From Rotaria socialis (lineage: Eukaryota > Rotifera > Eurotatoria > Philodinida > Philodinidae): a stretch of 64,000 bases of DNA. The DNA is taken from the NCBI GenBank assembly GCA_905331475.1, contig CAJNYU010002424.1, positions 310,001 through 374,000 of the forward strand, written 5' to 3'. Both the position numbers and the translations under genes were made by a program. Below, piece by piece: positions 52,003 through 64,000 of this stretch. The notes beneath the pieces were generated by a model. That model saw nothing but the letters and a program-made list of their open reading frames with translations. It searched no databases and had not been told where the DNA came from. How positions within the stretch are numbered: the stretch's first letter is position 1; every line of letters starts with the position of its first letter.

Positions 52003-55000
52003 AAACCAATATTAACACTGCATTCACACACACATACACACACACAAACAAGCAAGCATACACATTTATAGCTTCAAGCAGCAATTAATAACTGTGAACA
52101 ACCCATTAACTAGGTGCGTGCGTTTAAAACATACTTTATTAATATTCTATCAAACCAGATTCTTTCTTTTCTTTTCTTCTTTTGACCAGTCAGACGATAT
52201 TTTCTTTTATCAGCTGATTGGGAACTATTCTTCGTTAACATTCCCATTTCTTTCTTCTTATCCCGAAAAGACGAGAACGATTGTTAGCAAACCTATTAAT
52301 TGGTAAGAAATTTTTAGTAACTGATTTAATACCGATGACGTAAGCAACAAAAAAAAGATTATTTGTTTTTCTTTAAATTTCCCATGTTTGATATATATAT
52401 ATATATATAAAATATAACGAGTGAGGGCGCCAACCTAGTCTATAAATATTGAAAGACATTTTCTACATTGTATATAGTTTTTCTACTGTAGATATGTCTT
52501 TGAGAAGAGTTACAAGTCAGATTATGTTTTGTTTGTTGGTTTTGTTCTGTGAGCTTTCGAGATGAGATGGTAACAACGTCAGTATGCACCTATGAACAAT
52601 ATACATTAAGCATATAAGAGAAAATTTTTGAATGATGGATGATATTTGTTACGATTGTATTTCGTCTTTCGTGCAATACTGGTGAAGCGGAACTTATTTT
52701 ATATATACATATACATATATATATATATACATTTTATTTCTCCACTCCAAATCATATTTAATATAAACTGGCTTGTATGTTGTGTTATTCTTTTTATTCT
52801 TTTTCGTCATTGTTGTTCGATGTGGTTATGTACGTGAGTGAACGGAAACTATGTTATAACATAGCTAACTTGTTGATACTGATATCGTTTTGTATATGTT
52901 ATAAAAAAAGAAAACCTCGTTTTGTCCGTTATGTACATGTGACTTATTTTTATCTTTATTTTCTTTCAACAATCAATTAACGGTTTAAAAAACCTTAAGT
53001 TTCTGTTTTTCTTCTGCTTGTCGTGTACGTTAAGCGATCTGTTTCTGGCATAGAGAAGTGCATGTGAATCTCATCCGGTTTTGTTTCCGACAAAAAAACG
53101 ATTTTGTGATGTGTGTCTTTGCAATTTAAAATTCGAAGTTTAACGTTCATGAACGAAAACCTAAAAAAAAAATTTCTTTGCTTTTATTTTTCTTTATATA
53201 TTAATCTGGCAACAAAGTTGTGCTTGTACATTTTCATTAAACCTATTTTTTTTGAAAAGAATAACGATTCTAAGAAAATGGATGTAATCTTGTTATTTGT
53301 CTTTGTATGTTTGTGAGTGTATGTACAGTTGGGACTGAGATCGATATCAATCTATATATCTATCTATATTTTTTATAAATTGTATTTTATTCTTATATAT
53401 ACATACATGTATTGCGAACTTTGGCCGGTGGAAGTAACTATATGCGCAGTCGGTTTGTTTTACATTATTTTTGTCAGTTCGGCGAATGTTTTTTCTTCTT
53501 CTTTATTGTTCTCTTTACTTTACGATTTACTGTGCGTGTGTATTTTCGGCTTGTAAATTTCTCGTTTTTTCCTTCTTTCTTTAAACTTCAAAATTGTAAT
53601 TCGGAAAATGAAAAAAAAATCAATAAAATTTTGAAGACCTATTTTATTTATTTATTAACATTCCATGCAAAATAAGTTTCTGACACTTTGAACTGAGTTC
53701 TCCGGCTATCATGTACTAAAGATTTACCTTTTCTAGGAAAATATTGTTCGATGAAACTAATTGGGCTAACAATAAAATATATCGATCATTATCATGTTCG
53801 AACATGATTATAGTATTTTTGTGGTTTGTGCCAATTTTTGCATTTTTTATATGATGATTGCCATTCATATTACAGAGCAATTATTTTCGAACTTTTTAAA
53901 TGAATTTGCCACGATAATCTAGCAATCTTTTATCAATAAAAGAAAAATATTGGATCGATTCGATTTCTTTCGTTTGAATATGTTCTGTAGAAATAATATT
54001 CGGTAAGAGATTGACGCTACTATGAAAATACAATATTTTTCTTAGGCATATTTGAATACCTGTGACGACAAAATAGTATACATTTTGATAATCATTTCTC
54101 AATGACAAGTGAATGATGAACTTCAATGTAATAAAAATACATGAGTACCAGATGAATCATAACTTTTCATGTACATAATGACGCATTGATATAATAATAA
54201 ATAAATATTACGATATTTGAAGAAAAATTATGGGTACACTATTCAGATGTCTGTCGAAATTGTTTTTAACGAAGAACCCTACAGAGACATGAATATATGA
54301 ATTTATCGCATCAGTACTCTTATGCTTAGTTTCATTGTGTTCGACAAGGTGAAATACAAGAAAACGAAAAAAGTTTATTTCTTCTTATAATTGCGTAGGT
54401 CATAAACAGAGAACGCTTTAGACCTAAAATAACAGAATATTGTTTGACAAAAAAAATTCATGATGTGTATTCATCTATCAGCTGCAAACACTTAAATTGC
54501 GTCGAATTGGAATCAACGTTTTTGAATTGACCAAGAAATAGATTTCTTTTAGAAAACAATCTACTGACCTTAAAATATAATACATAGGTTATGAATGTTT
54601 ATTTGCACAACAATAAAAACAGTTTTTACCTACACAATGCGGTATTGAAGTTGAACTTGTATCTGATTCAATTAATTCTTTCATAAATAATTGAAAACAA
54701 GTGATTTATAACAAGAAAGCGTTATTTATGTCAAATAATAAAAGGTGACACAGTTGTGTGAGGAACAGTTTAAGGTGACCACTACTGATAATAGATCTGA
54801 AAAAGAAATAGTTTCAACAAAACCTACACAGCTGACAGAACGTCCTAAACTAAAATCTATTTCTTGATTATGTTTGCTTCTATTAAAATTTATTTCGGCA
54901 TGAAAAGAATACTTTGGTTGTGAATAAATCTATGTTTCGATACGTATGAAATATATCTTAGTCAGGAAGTTTCTGCTATTAATGGTATTCTAAATATATT

Positions 55001-57419
55001 AGTCTGAAATAAGGTATCGTATCAGGAGCATATCTTTTTGCATGCTATAGAACTCTTAGGTACAATATTGATCTTATCTAATTTCTATACTTCATACAAA
55101 TGAGCTTCACTTAAGATAGTTCTGGTTGTATGTTTCATTTGCTTCAAGTACAATAAAACGTTATCTGATCGATAAATCTCTGACAAAGAGAATTTCCCCC
55201 ACCAGATGCTATTCTATGCAGTGGTGTTAAAAGAATGAATTTTAGTTATTACATTTGACCAATAAAAATAACTCTCAAAATCGATCACTTCTGATTCAAG
55301 CATCAGTATGATATTTTATGTCGGGTAATCGGCATATAAACCTATTTATTTAATTGCAAAGTTCGTCTATGCACTAAATAAAAAGTAGATATCTGTGTCA
55401 GTAGTCTTTCTCCCTCTTTCGAAAACCATATCCAGGTGTAAATAGAAGGATGCGTGTCAGCGGGTGTGTATATTTTCTTGAATCAAAATCACGTCAATAT
55501 CCTCACAAAATTTTCATTGACATAAATCTGTAAAACTTGAACAATAATAAATAGCTATTGTACTGAAATTTTTCACTACACTAAAATTCATCTAGTTACA
55601 ATGCAAAACCTCCGTTACTAGTAAGTCGTGTTGATGAAATTTGTCTAATGCATAAAGTTCATTTTTATAATGCGTAACAAAAGATGAGCAATTATTGTCC
55701 AAGGAGTTTATCAGTCATATGGATTCTTTTTCATGCATTGAAGCACATAAATTTTCTTTGTAAAAATAAATATAGTAAATATTGAATATAATCAATGAGC
55801 TCAGTTTATGTCCAACTTTTAAGTTAACACTTTTACTTATGAATTAGAAAATCTAGAATTTGAAGATATGAATAAAAACGATCTCATTTGATAAATCAAA
55901 AATAGTATTAAAAAAAAGCATAAATTAAATATAAAAGATACAGATAAAAGGGACCTTGTCGGATTTCACAACTATCTAGAACCACTATGCTATGTATGTG
56001 TTTTTGTAGAACTTGCTACAGTATATTAAATTATATACTATATACTGAGTATAGCTCGTAGAAAACTATATGGTATACTCATAGGAACCACAGTTCTTTA
56101 ATGATATTCGAGAATAAATTAATGCAAATTTTGTTTTTAGGCTCAATTCGATACGTTTTTTTTTGAATGTTACTCAATTTATTTTTTATAATAATTAGAC
56201 GATTTTAATTTTTGCTATTCTAATACGAGACAGGGTCATCTTCAATACTTCTAGATTATTTGTTAAGCAATTAACAATTGGTCTCTATCACAACGCCGTA
56301 TGGGATGGGATAAAACTTTCTCATGCCACATGAAGCTCTGATCTCTACATATTTCATAGAGAAAATCTTTCTGAATAATATTAGCCTATTGGCAACATTA
56401 AAAAAAAGATATTTCATGGTTCTAATCAAAATTTTTCTTTTATGATAATCAGCAAACGAATCTCCAGTCATCTTGCATAGATAAGTATTTTATGTATTGA
56501 AAAGCAATATTCGCCCTTTCGACTCTGAATGAATGAGTCCGGCGACAGAAAAAACATGTTTTTACAATAAACATATGATATTTGTTGATTCTTCTAGAGT
56601 GTCATGCATACATGAAAATTATTTAATCTGACAGATTTGCAAAAGAGATAATAAAAATAATGTGCCTCTGGTTGTACTGGTATCTTCTCGCGGAGGTGTA
56701 AAGGGCAAAACTTTTTTACATCAATAAGGAACTTGTCTATGTAAGTTGATTGCAGATGATTCACTGATTATTATTGCCTAACAATTTTCGATTAGGGTTA
56801 CGGAATATTTTATACTATTGTCAATATATTATTAGATGATCACATTTGAAATAGTTAGAATCATCCTATTGAAATCAATTCTCTAATTCGATCACAAACA
56901 TCGTTTGAATATTGTAAGAAAAATATAATGAAAATTAGTCCATCGAATAAACGAAAAAACTATAAAAGTATTGGTTTTAAGTTTTAGGAATAAAATTTTT
57001 AATTTAATTTTGTGATTAGATACATTTTCGATATCGCAATCGTAGTTTTTCCGAAGAATACAAAGACATTGACTAGAATGATTGAATTGGAAGATGAAAA
57101 GAACGGATGAAAGATTTTAGTATGTTTCTTTTTCATTGTTATTGCTTATCATGAACTAATTGACTTGAAGTATAAGTCATATAAAGAAATTAAAAAAAAC
57201 AGCTCAAACGAACATCGCCGAGAAAAGTTATGAATGTTTTCCGAAGAAGACAAAAAAGCTTCTGATCAAGTTAGAATTTTGCATTCTATTTGATTGAATA
57301 TTTTAAGTGCAGTAATAGTAACGATAAGTCTATGCTTTATTCTAGTCTAAATGTAAACTTAAATTATGAGAAATAGAGCCAACAGAAAGAAAACTATACA
57401 GATTTATTTAGTAGACGTC
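52003..57419. other. Gene-free region downstream of RUNX, 5.4 kb
   Basis: No convincing coding sequence. The first 1.6 kb may be RUNX 3' UTR, with AATAAA at about 53621. It includes a CA-rich tract near 52022-52050, (TA)n runs at 52391-52409 and 52700-52731, and two full RUNX-consensus matches (TGTGGTTA near 52822, TGTGGTTT near 53820). The remaining 3.7 kb is plain AT-rich sequence. Confidence 0.5.
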
Positions 57420-57812
57420 TCATCGAAGTTTTGAATGTGGAGAAGAAAAATGAGTATTGTTGATTCGTAAAGTATCGCGAAAACGATATGCATCAATCAG
57501 TGGACGTGATGAGGACGTTTGTTTACTTGATTTACCTGTGAAAATAAATAAAAGATTATATTTTACCTCGACGTAAATATACCTACTTAATGATTGTCTT
57601 TGTCTACTTCTATTTAAAGTAATTGTTTTCTTAGATGAGCTATTTCGAGTTGAAAGATTTTTTCGATCCCTATTTAAATTATTTTTTGTATCAATAGAAA
57701 TTGAACGATTTGATGTTGTGGCTGATGATATTGAATTCGATGGTGTCATTGCATTTCTACGAATTTCAGATCGATCTTTTGTTGTAGCTAATGAACCACT
57801 AAGTGATGACAT
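57420..57812 (-). CDS. Small Ser/Arg/Thr-rich protein, unrecognised, 5' end uncertain
   Basis: Exons in minus order: 57812-57587 and 57535-57420; 113 residues if the first ATG is used. The frame is open back to an acceptor at 57846, so this could instead be the 3' end of a longer gene. The sequence is Ser/Thr/Arg/Asn-rich and probably disordered (RNSSSKKTITLNRSRQRQ), with a more ordered end (SRPLIDAYRFRDTLRINN). I do not recognise it. The opposite-strand frame was rejected because the splice junction here joins in phase. It lies 0.7 kb after another minus-strand gene and may form a pair, or an alternative 3' end, with it. Confidence 0.4.
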   Translation of the reverse strand: MSSLSGSLATTKDRSEIRRNAMTPSNSISSATTSNRSISIDTKNNLNRDRKNLSTRNSSSKKTITLNRSRQRQSLSRYIYVEVKYNLLFIFTGKSSKQTSSSRPLIDAYRFRDTLRINNTHFSSPHSKLR

Positions 57813-57845
57813 TGATAATATATCTGGTGGATGTGTGATAGAATT

Positions 57846-58566
57846 CTATAGAAAATCATTCTTTTATTATTATTTATATCCAGACGACTTCATGTTTCTA
57901 CATTTGATCTGAAAATGTTACTTGAATAGATTGAACGCAGAGGGATTTAAATATTATTTGAATTTATCAAGCATTCGCTACCCTTTGCGGTAGAAGCTAT
58001 TTAATTATTGAAAAGATATAAGTAGAACAATTTTAAATCTTATCTCCTAGCATTGACTTCTCTAAAGATACAAATGTAAACTAAATAGTGAAGATGAGAA
58101 ATTTATAATAAAATGTTCGATTGGCTTCGACCTTGTGAACCGGGGAAGGTCATTCTAAGAAAATAGTTGAGTTTTGAAAAAAATGAGTGTAAATTTTGTT
58201 GGAGTGTAAATAATCAAATCCGTAGTGATTGTAATCCTCTTATTCGAGAAATGCTTAATTCTCACGTTTTGATTATATTTTGCAAACTTGAATTCTTTTC
58301 ATGGAATATATGTCCCTAACTAAAAACAAGTCCACAAAAACCTAAGAACATCGCCATCTTTGAATCCATAAGTATGAAAACGACGTGTGAAACTATTATG
58401 GGACACAGATTTGCATAGTCATATATAGATTTATCAAGAAAAGATTATATCAGTTAATTCAGTATCATAAAAATATATTTTATACTCGTGGAATAAGTAC
58501 ATAAGGACGGTAAATGGAAAGATTGAAAGCAATGAAGACATCTATACTGATGGAACTACGTGAATA
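57846..58566. other. Spacer between the two minus-strand genes
   Basis: AT-rich, with no feature recognised. Confidence 0.4.
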
Positions 58567-59647
58567 TTATGGATCAAACAGTTTAATGAAAACTAGAATT
58601 ACTCGATCATGGATGGATAATTTATTCTTTTGAATAATATGATTTGTGTTTGCTTCAGAATTTTGATATTTATTCATTAGTGTAATAAAGCGTTCGAGAA
58701 ATTCGAGACGATATTTTCTTGTTAATTGTTCAAATTCTTGTTGATAATGATTATAGAAAAGACTTATATTTGAAAGTAAATGTTGAGTCATTTGTTTAAT
58801 AGATAAATTTAATGCTTGACCAAAATGATCTTGAAATTCTTCAATAATTATTTCAATTATTTGACGTAATTCATTTTCTTCACTTTTATTTAAAGAAAAT
58901 GTTTTTAATGGAATGATCTTATTTTTAGAGCTTTTTATTAAATGAGAACACGCCTGACAAAACGAATTCGATGATATATGTTTGGAATTGATTTGTATTG
59001 ATTTTAGACATTTTTGACAAAGCTTTTCATTACATTGATTAGTTGATTTAACCAAGTTTTTTCTTGATGACAAACAGTTCATATTAGTTTGATGATGATA
59101 GTAATTATTATTTTTTGGTACGACTGTTGATAGTTTTGTTTTAAATTTTTTTGAATAATTATTTGTATTATGAGATTTTAGATAGCATGAAAATCGTGTA
59201 TAGGAAAGTTTTTTTCTTGAATTCACTGATGAACTCATCGGTTTTGATGTCGAACGATTAGTTGAACTATGTTGTCTTGTACTTGTTTCACTGAAACTTA
59301 CAGCTACGACACTCGATGGACGATGCAAACTTGACAAAGACAAAAACTCGAAAGGTGGAAATAGTTTTTGATTTAACAAATAATAGAAAATTTACGTTGT
59401 TCTTGATGAAGACGATTTCTTTTCCTCTTCTTAATAAACAAATACTTATAGATTTAATAATACCTATTGAAACTTGAATACGCTTACGAACGATTCGTTC
59501 ACATGCATTGGAAGTAATTTGACGATACCGTTTTTCATCATATGGACTTGTTTGTAGAAGAACTTTCGTCCAAAAAAGTTGATTATGATCTATTAATGAT
59601 GTTTCTCGATGTTGCACATGACAATCAGTTAATACTTCTTTTTCCAT
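58567..59647 (-). CDS. Unrecognised protein with paired CxxC motifs
   Basis: Exons in minus order: 59647-59464, 59429-59396 (a 34-nt microexon) and 59329-58567; 326 residues. The microexon (EEEKKSSSSRT) was placed because it alone reconciles the phases of its neighbours. The N-terminal 62 residues look folded and conserved (DHNQLFWTKVLLQTSPYDEK, SNACERIVRKRIQVS). The middle is Ser/Asn/Lys-rich and disordered. Two CxxC pairs about 25 residues apart (CQKC and CQAC) could bind zinc. The C-terminal 110 residues are helical (IIEIIIEEFQDHFGQALNLS; EFLERFITLMNKY). I do not recognise the family. The frame is open for 18 nt before the ATG to an acceptor at 59666, so a trans-spliced leader or an upstream exon is possible. 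Confidence 0.5.
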
Positions 59648-59665
59648 AGGCCACGCTCCAATATT

Positions 59666-60700
59666 CTATAGAATTCAGATATTTTTTTATATCAACATCA
59701 ATTAGATTTCAATGAACGCAATAAAAAAATAAATTAGCAAATATGAGTATAGAATGGAATTCTATTTTTTTCGCATTTTTACCATATTTGATATGCGTGA
59801 ATCAAAGTGAAAATGTTGAAAAGCAAATAATGAACTTGAACGATCTTCAAATATATCTACAAAATATAGATTGAACAGTTAGACGGCGTAAGTGTTAGAG
59901 TAGAATTTCGCACTCTTAACTCTCGCTCTCTCTCCAGCTCGACACCAGGTGGTGAGCACTAGCATGAGACTATCAAGATTGATTGCTGACCTACCTTGAA
60001 AAACTTTACATATCAATTAAATGTTACTAGAAAATATAAGCTTTGACTCTATTTCAAGTGTAAGTGGTTAAAAGAAAAGAGTTGTGAAGAAATTTGTCTT
60101 TTCATAGATGGAGTAAATTTTCAATTTTCTTATCATTTATAATAATAATTAATGATTAAATTAATATTCTAATATAATCTCTAAGAAAAAACAGAAAGTA
60201 GGATTAAAATACCTGAATAGAGTAAAAGAAGTTGTTTAATCGTCGCATAATTGAACATGTGAACGAGTTCATTTATTTTAGCTCCCAATCTATTTCCATA
60301 GTAACGCTTATTTGATTGGTTGTTCAAATGAGCCAATATAGAATAAAAGATAGAGATCGCTTTTTTAAAAAAATGCATAAATCACTTAAAAATATCGATA
60401 ACAAAGACACGTTTACCAATTTTAGTGTCGCAGATGAAACATTTTTGAGGAGGATTTGCGTGTACTAGCCATCTTGTGTGTGTTGTGATTTTGTTTTTTT
60501 GTCGAACTCACCACTTTCCTGTTCTTATCGAATAAGAAACCGCCCATCAGCAGCAGAACAGTAGGTAACCAAAAAAAACGAGAAAAAGGCGACTCGTTTA
60601 GTTTGTTTTTATGTTTATGTTAAAAGTTTTATGAATCTATAGTAGAATATGGAATTGAAATATGCTTGTTTTTTCTAGAGTAATAGCATAAGAAAGCGTA
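59666..60700. other. Divergent promoter region before the ADP/ATP carrier
   Basis: About 1 kb between a minus-strand gene and a plus-strand gene. A 65-codon minus-strand ORF (60378-60181) is the only open frame and is not convincingly coding. A pyrimidine-rich acceptor (TTTTTTCTAG) ends at about 60678, 22 nt before the carrier ATG. Confidence 0.4.
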
Positions 60701-61758
60701 ATGGCGGCGGTAAGTAATCGTTTGTTCGGTTATCGTAACTAAAATCTATCTTTATCAATATCTATTTTTTAGAAGGACACTCAAAAATTGAGCTTCATCG
60801 AAAATTTCGCCCTCAGTGGCGTTGCTGCTGTTGTTTCCAAAACAGCAGCTGCACCTATTGAACGTGTAAAATTACTCGTGCAAAATCAAGGTGAAATGAT
60901 CAAACAAGGTGTACTTGCAAAACCATACAAAGGTGTAATTGATTGTACGATACATACATTCAAAAGTGAAGGCCTCTTTCCATTTTGGCGGGGTAACTTG
61001 GCTAATTGTATTCGTTATTTTCCAACTCAGGTTTGTTTTGATCCATAATGCACCGAAAAAAAACATAATTTATGTTTTCTTTTTTTTTTCTCTAGGCTTT
61101 GAACTTTGCCTTCAAAGATAAAATCAAATTAATGTTTAAGCAAAATAAGAACGATCCATACATGATCAATTTCGGTAAAAATGTAGCGAGTGGTGGTGTA
61201 GCTGGTGCCATGTCATTATGTTTTGTCTATTCACTTGATTATGCCCGTACGCGTTTAGCCAATGATCTTAAGAGTATAAAGAAAGGTGGTGGTGAACGTA
61301 AATACAACGGTCTCGTTGATGTTTATAAGAAAACATTGGCCACCGATGGCATTGCCGGTCTTTATCGTGGTTTCGTAATATCATGTGTTGGTATTGTTAT
61401 CTACCGTGGCTGTTATTTTGGTTTCTATGATACATTAAAACCAATCTTACTTGGTCCTGATGCCGGTATCATGCTTTCATTTTTACTTGGTTATGGTGTA
61501 ACAGTTACATCAGGTCTTATTTCATACCCAGTCGATACTGTTCGACGACGTATGATGATGACATCAGGTCAAGCCGTGAAATATAATGGATCATTGGATT
61601 GTATGTTCCAAGTCGTACGAGGGGAAGGTGTCGTCGCTTTATTCAAAGGAGCTGGTGCCAATATTCTTCGTGGTATTGCTGGTGCTGGTGTCTTAGCTGG
61701 TTTCGATTCACTAGTACAACTCTACGCCGGTGTCAAAGTCGATACTAGCGGTGGTTAA
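60701..61758 (+). CDS. ANT: Mitochondrial ADP/ATP carrier
   Basis: Exons: 60701-60709 (only MAA), 60773-61030 and 61096-61758; 309 residues, the usual size. It exchanges ADP and ATP across the inner mitochondrial membrane. The three-fold carrier repeat is clear, with the signature helices [27 protein letters not shown] and [14 protein letters not shown]. The last holds RRRMMM, the hallmark of ADP/ATP carriers. Matrix helices carry the [18 protein letters not shown] and [11 protein letters not shown] motifs. The GC content and codon choice are higher than in neighbouring genes (many GGT/GTC/ACC codons), as expected for a highly expressed protein. The two introns are 63 and 65 nt. Confidence 0.97.
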
Positions 61759-62205
61759 TACAATCAATCAAATGAGAAAGATTAAATAGCAAAATCATCT
61801 CAATCAGACTCTCCTCTAATGTCCGTTTGCCTCTTCATTATTATTTTTGATCGCTTCGTGCGAAAAAGAATGTAGACTCCTTCAGTTTTTCTTTTTTTAC
61901 TGTAGTCTAATGTCGTTTTTTTCTTTTGTTTGATTGTGTCCACCTGTAGTCGCAGTAAATAATTGCGTTTACATTTCTATGTAACATCATAAAAGAATAA
62001 GAAAACATCCATTATTTCATCTAGATTCATGTTCGTTTGTTTTTTTTTCAATATCCTGAGAGTATGAAGGAAAAAAGAAATCAACAATGTGCTAGATTAA
62101 ATACGTTTTTTCTGCTTATTTTTAGACAAACAGGAACAACTATGTTGAATTTAGATAATAAAATCTATTTATTATTATTTTGAAATAGAAGATGTTTGAT
62201 AAGTA
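61759..62205. other. Spacer between the carrier and the APC-like gene
   Basis: Carrier 3' UTR and the APC-like leader; no gene. An acceptor-like AG lies at about 62189, 17 nt before the next ATG. Confidence 0.5.
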
Positions 62206-63973
62206 ATGTCCACTGATAAACAAAATATTTTAAATGATTTAAATTTAAAAGAATCCTTTTATTCAACACCAATAATGTTTTCACGAGATTCATCTATGGA
62301 AACATTATCAAGTTTTAATGTTAATTTTCATTCACATAATTCAACATACACATCAGAACATAGTACGAATCCATCTGGAATTCTATCACCTAGTGATATA
62401 CCAGATTCACCACCACGTGGTTTAGATGATGATATTGATACCATTGAACAACAGAAAACATTCATTCAACCTTTAAATATAACTCGTTCAACTGGTTCAA
62501 CAATCATTGAACGATCCGATAATTATATATACGATGATAACGATGTGGATAGTATACGTAATTATGCTATATCGCCACCAAGAATTGCTTATGATGATGA
62601 CGATGATGATGATGATAATGATTCAATACGTTCATCATTAAGTTCATTAACATTACCACCACCCCCTTCATCTTCATCATCGTCAGCAGCAGCAAACAAT
62701 ACAATATTGTCAAGTATAAATGATTTACGAAATTTAAAACATAATTTAAGTATCATTAATGAAGAAAGTTTACATGAACATAATGAACATCCAAAATCAT
62801 CATTTAATACAACTGATACAACAATAACAACAACAACAGATGAGGATGAAGATGATGAAGATCAAAAAGGTAAACGATTATTATTCGAACTTATTCGGCA
62901 ACGTTTACCACATCATCATGTGTCATTAACAAGTGCATCGGATTCATCATCAAAAATCAATGATATTGATTGTCAAGATAAACCAAAAGGAACATCATCA
63001 TCATCGTCATCATCAATTAATGATCAGGTAATATAATAATTTGTAAAATAAATGTAAATATGGAATAGCTAAATTATCAGGAAATTGAAAAAAGAAAAAG
63101 AATGTAATGAACTTCTAATTGGGAGAACATGTAACAGGTCATGCTATTCATTCTAATTCTCTCGATGTTTTTGACCTTGCTATAAAAGTTTATGGCATTT
63201 TCACTAGTACATACATACATTAATAAGCGCAATATTAGAACTAGAAATTTTACTCGATAAAAAACTAGAGTCAAGAACAATTCATTTCTAAATTGTCAAC
63301 ACTATAATGATGAGATTATATATATATATATGTATTTCATTTAGACAATGCGTGAAGATTCTTCTAATCATGGTTTATCATCACATGATATTACCATACC
63401 TTCTTCAGCAATGCAAGAAAGTGGTTATGATAGTTTATTACCAACTAGTAGTTCAGCTCCTAAACGGTCGTTATCTAATGCATCAATTTCAACAACACGT
63501 TCAATAACAACTAAAAAGAAACATCGATGTGATGAAGAGAATGCTGATCCAATGAATGGCAATAATAATAATAATAATAATAACACAGAATATATTGATG
63601 ATGACGACGATGATCATTACGATAAAAAAGCAGGTGAAGCACTTTTACGTAATCTTATCGCTCAAGTACTTCCATCATGTAAGAAAATCGATAGATTCAA
63701 TAATACAAAATATATATTTTCGACATTTTAGTTAATCCTCGGTATTTAAATGGTGGTGGTGATGATGATGACGATGATGATGATCATGAAGACGAAGATG
63801 AAGTTATAAGTAATCCTCGTCGACCCTCACCAATAAGTCAAACATATAGTAGTAGTAATGCATCATCAGTGCGTTCAGTTGATATTGAAATAGAAATCAA
63901 TAAAAAAAGTGAGAAAAACTTATGTGTTCGTTCCAATAAAAACCACATTACGGATATTATACAACAAGAAAAG
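62206..63973 (+). CDS. APC-like protein starting at a beta-catenin/Axin-binding region, 3' end outside the window
   Basis: Exons: 62206-63027, 63345-63678 and 63732-63973, continuing past the window; 466 residues so far. Residues 17-37 (FYSTPIMFSRDSSMETLSSF) match the APC 20-residue beta-catenin-binding repeat, whose human form is TPxMFSRxxSxxSLxSF. Residues 57-69 (SGILSPSDIPDSP) match the Axin-binding SAMP motif that follows the repeat in APC. APC proteins scaffold the beta-catenin destruction complex in Wnt signalling. Typical APC carries oligomerisation and armadillo regions for about 800 residues before the first repeat. Here the frame starts 16 residues before the repeat and the carrier gene lies 450 bp upstream, so they are absent at this locus. 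The rest is Ser/Asp/Asn-rich and disordered with two similar acidic-LLxxLIxQ modules. The start is the first in-frame ATG after an acceptor at about 62189. Confidence 0.75.
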
Positions 63974-64000
63974 GTAATACTTTACTCTATACTGAACTTG

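Noticed and set aside
60181-60378. 65-codon minus-strand ORF upstream of the 58567-59647 gene, possible first exon
   Set aside because: Its only donor leaves phase 1, whereas the next exon at 59665 needs phase 0; no recognisable similarity. It could still be 5' UTR.

Overview
The window is nuclear DNA of a small-genome invertebrate animal. It is AT-rich, genes are close together, most introns are 45-110 nt with GT-AG ends, and the proteins are animal families: CAPS, synaptogyrin, a Runt factor, an APC-type protein, PI3K p85, and the cilium genes WDR93, TMEM17 and CFAP97D1. Several genes begin just after a pyrimidine-rich AG acceptor with no coding exon before it, which fits spliced-leader trans-splicing. 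My best guess is a rotifer, probably bdelloid; this is inference from style and gene content, not proof. Gene models were built by hand from splice signals, reading-frame phase and similarity to remembered families. Every complete model has a CDS length divisible by three.

Layout. 429-4364 (+): 3' part of a WDR93 gene. 4442-11642 (-): a complete p85-like PI3K regulatory subunit, convergent with WDR93 and carrying an unusual C1-SAM-C1 N-terminus; one intron holds a family of hairpin repeats. 14609-24912 (+): CAPS/CADPS in 26 exons. 25695-29488 (+): a small coiled-coil gene, then TMEM17 and CFAP97D1, the last two only 152 bp apart. 33256-34103 (+): synaptogyrin. 35259-45998 (+): a tight head-to-tail run of MUS81, a short SEC20/BNIP1-like SNARE, an MPHOSPH9-like centrosomal coiled-coil gene and an unrecognised 520-residue gene. 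50502-52002 (+): a RUNX gene inside about 10 kb of non-coding DNA. 57420-59647 (-): two unrecognised genes. 60701-61758 (+): the mitochondrial ADP/ATP carrier. 62206 to beyond the right edge (+): a gene that starts directly with an APC-type beta-catenin-binding 20-residue repeat and an Axin-binding SAMP motif, with no armadillo region before it.

Themes. Several genes belong to cilium or centrosome biology (WDR93, TMEM17, CFAP97D1, probably MPHOSPH9-like) and others to membrane traffic or secretion (CAPS, synaptogyrin, SEC20). The points most worth a second look are the p85 domain architecture, the short APC-like gene, the four-copy hairpin family in the p85 intron, the operon-like gene pairs, and the RUNX locus, with its Arg-to-Ala change in the DNA-binding loop, missing VWRPY tail and upstream cluster of RUNX-core sites.
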